DNA of 43,955 nucleotides, from contig CAYSLU010000037.1 in assembly GCA_964431965.1 (NCBI GenBank), positions 1 to 43,955 on the forward strand, in the 5' to 3' direction. Below, piece after piece: positions 1 to 7,005 of this stretch. The position numbers and the translations under genes are program-made. Each line of letters starts with the position of its first letter. The first letter of the stretch is position 1. The notes under the pieces are model-generated. The model made no database searches, was not told the origin of the DNA, and was given only the letters and a program-made list of their open reading frames with translations. The stretch comes from CAYSLU01 sp964431965 (GTDB taxonomy: Bacteria > Verrucomicrobiota > Kiritimatiellia > CAIKKV01 > CAYSLU01).

Positions 1-20
1 CGCCGCCGTTCGGGCGCTTC

Positions 21-94
21 GCGGACTCAGCGCGACCCAAGCCGCGTCGCGGTTCGCCCCGTTCCGTCGCCGACTCGGAACGGTGGGTCAGGGG
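21..94. repeat. Copy 1 of a ~74-bp hairpin-bearing direct repeat
   Basis: This segment recurs at 232-304 with about four mismatches and a one-base indel. Bases 34-70 are identical to 244-280, a 37-base core. Inside the copy, CCGTTCCG (59-66) and CGGAACGG (76-83) form an 8-bp inverted repeat with a 9-base loop. It lies in non-coding DNA upstream of the chorismate mutase gene. It resembles a REP-like intergenic element. No transposase lies next to it. Confidence 0.75.
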
Positions 95-231
95 GGCGTC
101 TGGACTTCGTGACTCGGAGATTCTTGGCTCGGTATTCTGGGGTTGTAGCCGCGCGCGTGAGCGCGTGGCGCTGGAGTGCGTCAGGCGATTGGCGTTGAGG
201 AAGCGCCACGGCTTGGACCGTCCGGGGGTTC

Positions 232-304
232 GCGGACTCACCCGACCCAAGCCGCGTCGCGGTTCGCCCCGTTCCGTCGCGGACTTGGAACGGTGGGCCA
301 GGGG
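232..304. repeat. Copy 2 of the ~74-bp hairpin-bearing direct repeat
   Basis: Second copy of the element at 21-94. The hairpin is kept: CCGTTCC (269-275) pairs with GGAACGG (286-292), and the base change at 285 turns the closing G-C pair into a possible G-T wobble. A weaker, interrupted resemblance to the same core continues at about 326-375. The rest of 1-419 shows no convincing gene: open frames there are biased GC-rich frames on both strands. Confidence 0.75.
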
Positions 305-419
305 TGACTCCGTGCGGTCGTGGTGAGCCGCGTCGCGGGCCGGTCGATGGAGCGGATCCGGCTCGCCCCGTTTCAGGGGCAAGTCCGGCCTTCGACATTC
401 GTCCTTTCTGTCGCGTGTC

Positions 420-449
420 TTGCCCCGGCGCGCGACGGTGGGATACACT
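420..449 (+). promoter_or_regulatory. Candidate promoter of the chorismate mutase gene
   Basis: TTGCCC (420-425), an 18-base spacer and TACACT (444-449) resemble a sigma-70 promoter. The -10 box ends 7 bases before the GTG start at 457, so transcription should begin at or next to the start codon. No Shine-Dalgarno sequence lies between them. Two other genes in the window share this layout. Confidence 0.5.
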
Positions 450-456
450 CCGCGCC

Positions 457-1236
457 GTGAGCAGCCAACTGGTTCTCGAGAACATTCGAAACGTGCTGGT
501 CCGGCTCGAGGAGACCATCATCTTCGCGCTGATCGAGCGGGCGCAGTTCAAGCGCAACGCGGCGGTCTATCAGCCCGGCGTTTTCGGTGCGGCCCTCTCG
601 GGGCTGAGCCTGGTCGACTACTGCCTGCGCGAGACCGAAAGCGTACACGCCCGCATGCGGCGTTACACGAGCCCCGACGAGCAGCCGTTTTTCGGCAGCC
701 TCCCGTCGCCGGTGCTCCCGTCGCTTGCCTACCGGGACAATCCGCTTCACCCGAACGACGTGTGCATCAACGGCCGGATCCGGCGGACCTACGAGGCGGA
801 CATGATCTCGCTGATCTGTCCGGACGGCGACGACGAGCAGTACGGATCGAGTTCCGTGTGCGACGTGGCGTGTCTTCAGTCGCTCTCGCGCCGGATCCAC
901 TACGGCAAGTTCGTCGCGGAGAGCAAGTACCGGGCCGCCCCGGAGGCCTTCGATCCGCTCATTCGCGCCTGCGACGATGCCGCGCTGCTCAAGGCCATCA
1001 CCGACGCCCAAGTCGAGCGGGAGGTGCTGCGCCGCGTGGCCAAGAAGGCGACGACATACAGCCGGGAGCTGAATGCGACATCAGCCGCCGCCCCGTTCGA
1101 CCCCGAGAAAGTGGTGGAGCTGTATCGGCTCTGGGTGATCCCGATGAACAAGGACGTGCAGGTGCAGTACCTGCGCCAGCGACTCGCCGATGCCGCCGCC
1201 CTCTCCCGGCCGGGTGCGAATGAACCAGCGCGCTGA
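457..1236 (+). CDS. Chorismate mutase, monofunctional eukaryotic (plant/yeast) type
   Basis: Converts chorismate to prephenate, the branch point to Phe and Tyr; cytosolic. The 259-residue protein resembles yeast Aro7 along its whole length (my recollection of that sequence) rather than the ~90-residue bacterial AroQ domain. The N-terminal helix reads NIRNVLVRLEETIIFALIER, with the catalytic-type Arg at residue 16. The central motif CLQSLSRRIHYGKFVAESKY carries the Arg and Lys that bind substrate in Aro7. The effector-site signatures MRR and GS before that motif also match Aro7, where they bind Tyr or Trp, so allosteric control is possible. GTG at 457 was chosen because similarity begins there and a promoter abuts it; an open frame continues upstream to 304 without similarity. 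The 3' end overlaps the permease gene by 17 bases, so translation is probably coupled. Confidence 0.92.
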   Translation: MSSQLVLENIRNVLVRLEETIIFALIERAQFKRNAAVYQPGVFGAALSGLSLVDYCLRETESVHARMRRYTSPDEQPFFGSLPSPVLPSLAYRDNPLHPNDVCINGRIRRTYEADMISLICPDGDDEQYGSSSVCDVACLQSLSRRIHYGKFVAESKYRAAPEAFDPLIRACDDAALLKAITDAQVEREVLRRVAKKATTYSRELNATSAAAPFDPEKVVELYRLWVIPMNKDVQVQYLRQRLADAAALSRPGANEPAR

Positions 1237-2548
1237 ATGGCGGATGCGGCTCCGGGGGACGTCGCTCTACCTGGGGCTGGCGGCGATCTTCGCGGCCGGG
1301 TGCCTGCTGGAGCCGGCCTTCCTGTCGTTCGACAATCAGCGCGACGTTCTCCAGCGCGTATCCCTGAACGGCATCCTGGCGGTGGGAATGACGATGGTCA
1401 TCCTTACCGGCGGGATCGATCTGTCGGTCGGCTCCATGCTGTCGCTCGGGTCCGTGCTCTGCGCCATGCTGGTGACGGGCCGGGAGTGGAACCGTGGGAG
1501 CCTGCTGGCGGCGGGCGCGGGCGCCGTGGCGGCGGCGGCGCTGACGGCTGCGCTGCTGGCTTGGCGGACGGGCCCCGGCGACCGCATCGGCGGCAGGCGC
1601 TGGCGGTCGGCCGGCGGGCTGGCGGCCGGCCTTGCGGTCGGCGGGGCGGTCGTCCTGTGGGCCTCAGCCCAGGCACGGACCGGCTTTGGCGTGGCCGCGG
1701 CCCTGGTTCTGGTCCCGGCGGTCGGCGCGCTGCTTGGGGCCGCAAGCGGGGCGCTCGTGGCGCGCGGCCGGCTTCAGCCGTTCATCGTCACGCTGGCCAT
1801 GATGATTGCGCTGGTGGGGCTTGCGAAGTTTGTGGCTGGGAAGGGCGGGCAGATCCACGCGGTCTACTTTCTATCGGCGGAGGAGTCGGCGGACAGCGGG
1901 GGCGGGCTGGACGCGCTGAAGCAGCAGCTGGCGGGCGAGGGCAAGGGCTTTGCCCGGGAGTCGTTTTCCTCGCTCGGGCGCAGCCTGCTGCGGGTGCGGA
2001 CGTGGGACGAGCGGCGGGGGCGGGCGGCCGAGGCTGAGATCGTGCCGGTGACCGGCCTCTTCTTCCTGGGCGCGGCGCTCGTGGCTCACGGCGTTCTGAC
2101 GCGGCTACGGTTCGGCCGGTACGTGTATGCCGTGGGCGGAAATGAAGAGACGGCTCGGTTCTCGGGGATCGACGTCGAAGCGGTGAAGACGGGCGTCTAC
2201 GCGATTTCCGGGGCGATGGCCGGGCTGGCCGCGGTGCTGTACTGCGCGATGTACGGCCAGGGAAAGCCGGATGCCGGGCAGATGGGCGAGCTGGATGCCA
2301 TCGCGGCGGTGGTCATCGGCGGCACGAGCCTGGCGGGCGGGCGCGGCCGGATGGCCGGGACGGTGGTGGGTGTGTTGATCTTCGGATACCTCAACAATAT
2401 ACTCGTCCTCAAGGGCATTTCGAGCGAGATTCAGGACATCCTGAAGGGCGTGATCATCGTGGCCGCGGTCCTGCTTCAGGAAGGACATCCCGCCCGCTGG
2501 GTCGGGCGGCTGTGGCGGCGACGGAGCGGAGCGCCGGGATCGGTCTGA
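1220..2548 (+). CDS. Ribose/xylose-type ABC transporter permease (RbsC/XylH family)
   Basis: Inner-membrane permease of a sugar ABC importer. Family signatures are the early membrane helices with GGIDLSVGSMLSLGSV and the C-terminal coupling region GGNEETARFSGIDVEAVKTG followed by VIGGTSLAGGRGRMAGTVVG. At 442 residues it is longer than RbsC (about 320). It has an extra membrane segment around residues 120-160 and a hydrophilic insertion around 210-265, a size closer to XylH-type permeases. ATG at 1220 was chosen over the more upstream 1190 because it gives a normal N-terminus. The sugar cannot be told from sequence. The binding protein follows 13 bases later. No ATPase subunit is encoded in the visible cluster, so it must be elsewhere or shared. 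Confidence 0.88.
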   Translation: MNQRAEWRMRLRGTSLYLGLAAIFAAGCLLEPAFLSFDNQRDVLQRVSLNGILAVGMTMVILTGGIDLSVGSMLSLGSVLCAMLVTGREWNRGSLLAAGAGAVAAAALTAALLAWRTGPGDRIGGRRWRSAGGLAAGLAVGGAVVLWASAQARTGFGVAAALVLVPAVGALLGAASGALVARGRLQPFIVTLAMMIALVGLAKFVAGKGGQIHAVYFLSAEESADSGGGLDALKQQLAGEGKGFARESFSSLGRSLLRVRTWDERRGRAAEAEIVPVTGLFFLGAALVAHGVLTRLRFGRYVYAVGGNEETARFSGIDVEAVKTGVYAISGAMAGLAAVLYCAMYGQGKPDAGQMGELDAIAAVVIGGTSLAGGRGRMAGTVVGVLIFGYLNNILVLKGISSEIQDILKGVIIVAAVLLQEGHPARWVGRLWRRRSGAPGSV

Positions 2549-2561
2549 CAAGGAGCGCACG

Positions 2562-3581
2562 ATGCACATGATGCGGACGGGCGTGGCGGTGGCGACGGTG
2601 ACGATCGCAGCGGCGCTGGCGGCGGCCGCTCCGGGGCCGGCGGCTCCCGGGGGCGCAGCGCCTGCCTTTCAGCCTCGGCCCCTGCAGCCAGGCCAGAAGT
2701 ACCGCGTCGGGTTCTCCCAGTGCACGGTCAAGGAGCCGTGGCGCGTCCTGTTCAACGAGATGCTGCGCCGCGAGGCCGCGCTTCATCCGGACGTCGATCT
2801 CGAGGTGCAGGACGCGGACGACAAGACGGACAAGCAGGTCGCGGACGTGCGCTCGTTCATCGTGCGCGGGTTCGACGCGATCCTGGTCTCGCCGAAGGAG
2901 TCGCCGGGCCTGACCGGCGTCGTGAAGGAGGCGGCCGAGAAGGGCATTCCCGTGGTCGTGCTCGACCGCGACGTGAACTTCAAGGGCTATGCGTGCTTTG
3001 TCGGCGGCGACAACCTCAAGATCGGGCGCGCGGCGGGCGAGCACGCCGTGAAGCTGCTCGGCGGCCCCGGCCGGGCGAAGGGCGTGATCTACGAGATCTG
3101 CGGCGGCCTGGCGTCGACTCCGGCCCAGGAGCGCCGCGATGGGTTCCATCAGGTGGTCGGCGGCGAGCCGGGCATCCGCATGATCGGCGGGCTCGACGGC
3201 GACTGGAAGCTGAACCGCGGCCTCGTCCTCATGCAGGACGCCCTGAAGAGCAACCCGAAGATCGACCTCGTGTACGCGCACAACGATCCCATGGCGTACG
3301 GGGCCTGGCAGGCCGCCAAGCAGGCGGGCCGGGAGCGGGAGATCCGCTTCATCGGCATCGACGGCATCCCGCAGGAGGGTGCGCTCTGGGTGAAGCAGGG
3401 CAAGCTCGCGGCCACGTTCCTGTACGAGCCGCCGGGGGCGGAGGGCCTGCGGCAGGCGCTCAGCGTGCTGAAGACCGGGCGGCCGGTCGTCCCGCGCGTG
3501 TCGCTCAACACGCGCGCGATCACCGCGGAGACCGTGGACGCGTACCTGGCGGACATGGGGTTGGGGAGCGCCGCGAAATGA
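2562..3581 (+). CDS. Periplasmic sugar-binding protein (RbsB-like, Peripla_BP_4)
   Basis: Substrate-binding subunit for the adjacent permease. The 339-residue protein starts with a signal peptide (about 1-25) and a Pro/Ala-rich linker. The type I periplasmic-binding fold follows: YRVGFSQCTVKEPWRVLFNE, then DKQVADVRSFIVRGFDAILV, PVVVLDRDV, FVGGDNLKIGR and VYAHNDPMAYGAWQAAKQAG. These are positions where RbsB-like proteins contact sugar and the two lobes join. An AGGAG Shine-Dalgarno lies about 7 bases before the ATG. Likely cargo is a pentose or hexose; the binding residues alone do not settle which. Confidence 0.9.
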   Translation: MHMMRTGVAVATVTIAAALAAAAPGPAAPGGAAPAFQPRPLQPGQKYRVGFSQCTVKEPWRVLFNEMLRREAALHPDVDLEVQDADDKTDKQVADVRSFIVRGFDAILVSPKESPGLTGVVKEAAEKGIPVVVLDRDVNFKGYACFVGGDNLKIGRAAGEHAVKLLGGPGRAKGVIYEICGGLASTPAQERRDGFHQVVGGEPGIRMIGGLDGDWKLNRGLVLMQDALKSNPKIDLVYAHNDPMAYGAWQAAKQAGREREIRFIGIDGIPQEGALWVKQGKLAATFLYEPPGAEGLRQALSVLKTGRPVVPRVSLNTRAITAETVDAYLADMGLGSAAK

Positions 3582-3593
3582 TGCGCATCGGCG

Positions 3594-3612
3594 GCCGGGG
3601 GAGACCCCCGGC
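3594..3612 (+). promoter_or_regulatory. Perfect inverted repeat abutting the MFS start codon
   Basis: GCCGGGGG (3594-3601), AGA loop, CCCCCGGC (3605-3612). This 8-bp all-GC stem with a 3-base loop ends directly before the ATG at 3613 and fills the ribosome-binding position. In mRNA it would hide any Shine-Dalgarno, suggesting that translation depends on ribosomes arriving from the upstream gene (stop at 3581) or is regulated. Inference from sequence only. Confidence 0.5.
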
Positions 3613-4721
3613 ATGAGAGGGCAGCTGGCCAGCCTGATCGGGCTGACCCTGATTCACTTCTGCGGCGACCTCTTCGGCGGGCTCGTGCCGGCCGTGCTGC
3701 CGGTCATTCGCAGCGAGTTCGGCTTGTCGCTCACCGCCGGCGTGGCCCTGATCACGGTCCTGAACTTCTCGGCGAACGGCGTGCAGCTTCTGGCCGGTCA
3801 CTACCAGGGGCACCGGCGCGAGCCGGTGTTCCTGCAGTTCGGGCTGGTCCTGGCCGCGGTCATCGCGCTCATCCCGTTCGTCCCGCGCGGGCCGTGGACG
3901 ATCGTCGCGCTGGCCGGTTGCATGCTGGTCGGCGGCGCGGGGATCGCCGTGATCCATCCGGAGGGGCTGCGCGCCATCCATCTGCTGGACCGCGTCCCGT
4001 CGTCCGTGGCGACGGCTTTCTTCCTGGTGGGCGGGTATGGGGGGTTCGCGGGCGGGGCGTTCGTGTCGTCGCTTCTGGTCGAGCGCTGGGGCCTGAAGGG
4101 GCTCTCGGCTCTCCTGGTCTGTCCCCTCATCGGGATTGCGGTTGTGCGCGGCCTGCGTATCCGGCTCGCCGTCGAGTCGGACGAGGGTGCCCGCTCGGAC
4201 AGCTCGCGGGGGGTGCCCCGGCTGGCCTTCGGACACCTGATGGCGCTGGCTGTGCCGATGGCGACGGCATCGACCATCATCCCGAGTCTGCTGCCGACCT
4301 ATCTCTACGAGCAGGGCATGCCGCTCTCCTTCTGCGGTACGTCGTCGATGCTCTTTGGCGCGGGTGGCGCGATCGGCGGAGTCGTGTGGGGGATTCTGGC
4401 GCATCGGGCGGGGTACTTGCCGTGCCTGATCATCTCGCTCCTGATGGGGGTGCCACTGCTGGCGATCTACATGGGTTTGGGCGGGCACGGCGGGGCCATG
4501 GCTCTCTTGATGGCCGCCGGCTTCTGCGTGTACGCGTCCTATCCGCTGGTCGTCACCATGGCTCGCTACGGCATCGGGCTGCGGCTCAGCCAGCGCATGG
4601 CGTTGATCGTCGGCGGCGTGTGGGGGCTGGCCGCGACCGTCTTCCTGGCGCTGGGTCCGGTCGCCGAACGGGTGGGCGTGGGCCCGGTGCTCAAGAGCGC
4701 GTGGATCGGCTACTTCGTGAC
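3613..4721 (+). CDS. MFS transporter, fosmidomycin-resistance (Fsr)-like; 3' end lost in gap
   Basis: About 370 residues are visible before the N run, with at least ten hydrophobic segments. The opening, LTLIHFCGDLFGGLVPAVLP, and the sequence ITVLNFSANGVQLLAGHYQG resemble Fsr-type MFS exporters of small molecules. A central hydrophilic loop (residues about 185-205) separates the two six-helix halves, as usual in MFS proteins. The last one or two helices are missing because of the assembly gap. It follows the sugar-binding protein gene by 31 bases and may belong to the same transcript. The substrate is unknown; a sugar or metabolite efflux role would fit the context but is a guess. Confidence 0.8.
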
Positions 4722-4821
4722 NNNNNNNNNNNNNNNNNNNNNNNNNNNNNNNNNNNNNNNNNNNNNNNNNNNNNNNNNNNNNNNNNNNNNNNNNNNNNNN
4801 NNNNNNNNNNNNNNNNNNNNN
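4722..4821. other. Assembly gap of 100 N
   Basis: Exactly 100 undetermined bases, the conventional placeholder for a gap of unknown size. Two convergent genes (the MFS transporter on plus, the UroD-family gene on minus) run into it. Any reading frame that crosses it is artificial. Confidence 0.99.
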
Positions 4822-5561
4822 CCGATGTCGATCAGGTCGGGCACGATCGGCGTGACGTGGCCGCAGGAGTGGTGGAACACGGCGCGGCCATGGGTCTTGG
4901 CGAAGGCGTAGATCCGGGCCAGGCAGGGCTTCACGAACTCCCGCCAGTGAGCCGGCGACATCAGGAGGCCGTGCTGGGTTCCGTAGTCGTCGCTGACGGC
5001 GATGCATTCGAAATCGCCGGTTCGGACGAGGATGCGGATCGTGTCGATGATGTAGGCGGTGAGCCCGTTCAGCAGGTCGTGGACGAAGGTCGGGTGCAGG
5101 ACGAGATCCTCGAGGATCTGCTCCATTCCGCGCATGAACGTGGCGCGCTCCCAGAGGTCGCCGGCCCAGATGATCCGGTAGTTCCCATCCTGACGGCCGC
5201 ACCACTCGGCGATATGGGTGAAGCGGTAGGCGTCCGCCGGGTTCGGAAACGCGTAGCGCGAAAGATCGGGCTCCGGCAGGCAGGGGCCGATCGGCGAGCC
5301 CCGGTCGATGTAGTTGGTGGTCCACACCACGCCGAAGGGGTCGGTGGCGGTGGGGCCGAACTCATCGGGGCTTGCGTAGAGCGGCTTCGTGGTGTTGGCC
5401 CCGGTCATGCGGATGGGCAGGCCCAGGGCATTCTCCAGGTCGGCGCCGTAGTGCTCGCGGGCCACTTGCAGGGCGGGCGGGCACAGCAGGAAGTTGTAGG
5501 GCACGGGCCCGCCGCCGCGGTGCTCGATGGTGCGCTGGATCCAGTCGCGGTTGGTCGTCAT
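4822..5561 (-). CDS. Uroporphyrinogen decarboxylase (UroD/MtaA)-family protein; 3' end lost in gap
   Basis: The first ~246 residues of a UroD-fold protein. The start MTTNRDWIQRTIEHRGGGPV and the motif WERATFMRGMEQILEDLVLH are typical of the large UroD-like group of anaerobes rather than of haem-pathway HemE. Near the gap it has HHSCGHVTPIVPDLIDI, matching the zinc-binding His-x-Cys of corrinoid methyltransferases such as MtaA/MtbA, so a methyl-transfer role on a methylated substrate is more likely than porphyrin decarboxylation. It starts 31 bases after the sulfatase-family gene and is the last visible gene of the minus-strand operon. No corrinoid protein is encoded nearby. Confidence 0.82.
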
Positions 5562-5592
5562 GAGCGATCTCCGCCGTCTGTGTTCGCCGTCG

Positions 5593-7005
5593 TCACGCCA
5601 CCGGTTTCTGGCCGATCGCATCCGTCTTTGCTGCTTGCCGATAGTCCGGCAGCGCGCCTCCGGCATCCGCGAGCAACGCCTGCCAGGCGCCGGTCCACCG
5701 CCGCCGCGCCTCGGGCTCGGGCAGGGGCGTCCGGCACTCCGGGTCCTCGGTCCGGTCGAAGACTTCCTGGGGCGCCCCGTCGATATCGCCGAGCGCCCAG
5801 GTGCGGTCGTCGATGTAGCAGACGGAGTTGCCGTAGCGGCACGTGACGTGCGGCCGCGGCGCCCAGCCCGGGCGCTGGCGGAGGAGCGGGACCAGGCTCC
5901 GGCCGTGGATCTCCTGCGCCGGCCGGACGCCGGCCAGGTCGTAGATCGTGGCCGGCAGGTCCACGTTGTAGGTCAGGGCCGGGCATGTCGAGCCGGCGCC
6001 GGCCTCGTCGGGCAACCGGGCGAGGAGCGGGAGCCGCATCAGGCCCGGGTACATGGAGCTGGCGGGCTTGCCGATCACGTGCCGCGGGTTGTCGCAGAAG
6101 TTGGTGCCGTGGTCCGAGACCAGGAACACGGCGGTGTTCCGGGCGAGATCGAGTTCGTCGAGCCGGCGCATGAGCTTTCCGAACCACGTGTCGACCAGCG
6201 TGACCAGCCCGCAGTAGTGGGCGCGCGTGTAGCGCACCTCCTCCGGCGTATAGCCGGCCTGCTCGACGGGGGCGTAGGCGCAGTGGACGAAGCGTCGGCC
6301 GGAGTAGTTCGGATCTCCGTAGAGGCGGTAGTACGCATCCGGCGCCTCCCACGGCTCGTGCGGGTCGAAGCAGTCGACCAGCAGGTAGAACGGCTGGCCC
6401 GCGCGGTTGTCTTCGAGGAACTGCGCCGCCCACTCGAACGTTTGGGCCGTGCTCGTGTCGGCCTCGGAGCGGACGTCCGCGGTGTTGGCGAGGTGCATGT
6501 TGAGCAGCTGGTAGGGCTTCCGGCGCAGCTCGTCGGGCCGGCCGTAGCGGGCGAGCGCCTGGTCGCTGACCGCGTGCGGCGATTTCCACCGGTCCTGCTG
6601 CTGGCCGCGCACGAACTCCCACTGCCAGAACCCGCGCGTGAAGTTGAGCCCGGGAGCGAAGTACGGGAGCGTGTCGGTGACGAATCCGGTGTGATATCCC
6701 GCGGCGGCCAGGTTCTCCGCCAGCGTGTCCTCGGCGTCGTCCATCGGCTGCCAGCCGGGCAGGTACACGATGTCCCACTTGAGCGGGCGGTAGTGGCGGA
6801 ACGGGTAGGCCCGCCGGCCGGTATGCAGCGCGCGGCGGACCGGGATCGTGGGAAGACTTTCCGGGTAGGCCTCGGAGAAGCGCGTGCCGCGCCGGGCGAA
6901 GGCGTCTATGTTCGGCGTGCGCACCTCGTGACTGCCGTAGCAGCCGGTGTCAGCGGCCCGGAGGGTGTCGGACACGACGAACACGATGTTCGGGCGGCTG
7001 TTCAT
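5593..7005 (-). CDS. Sulfatase-family hydrolase with Thr at the formylglycine position
   Basis: A 470-residue protein of the alkaline phosphatase superfamily. Metal-site motifs are present: RPNIVFVVSDTLRAADTGCY at the N-terminus (metal Asp at residue 13) and FLVSDHGTNFCDN later. GKP and DPHEPWEAPD occur at expected places. The sulfatase signature C/S-x-P-x-R reads T53-I-P-V-R57, within SLPTIPVRRALHTGRR. Thr is not known to be converted to formylglycine, but Thr is the nucleophile in phosphoethanolamine transferases of the same superfamily. The enzyme may therefore be a phosphodiesterase or transferase rather than a sulfatase. No signal peptide is visible, so it probably acts in the cytoplasm. 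ATG at 7005 overlaps the upstream stop (ATGA), which fixes the start. Confidence 0.85.
   Translation of the reverse strand: MNSRPNIVFVVSDTLRAADTGCYGSHEVRTPNIDAFARRGTRFSEAYPESLPTIPVRRALHTGRRAYPFRHYRPLKWDIVYLPGWQPMDDAEDTLAENLAAAGYHTGFVTDTLPYFAPGLNFTRGFWQWEFVRGQQQDRWKSPHAVSDQALARYGRPDELRRKPYQLLNMHLANTADVRSEADTSTAQTFEWAAQFLEDNRAGQPFYLLVDCFDPHEPWEAPDAYYRLYGDPNYSGRRFVHCAYAPVEQAGYTPEEVRYTRAHYCGLVTLVDTWFGKLMRRLDELDLARNTAVFLVSDHGTNFCDNPRHVIGKPASSMYPGLMRLPLLARLPDEAGAGSTCPALTYNVDLPATIYDLAGVRPAQEIHGRSLVPLLRQRPGWAPRPHVTCRYGNSVCYIDDRTWALGDIDGAPQEVFDRTEDPECRTPLPEPEARRRWTGAWQALLADAGGALPDYRQAAKTDAIGQKPVA

Noticed and set aside
3520..5846. Open frames that run across the first N block and appear to fuse the MFS and UroD regions
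   Set aside because: The N run is an assembly placeholder, so any frame through it is artificial; the two genes are convergent and incomplete.
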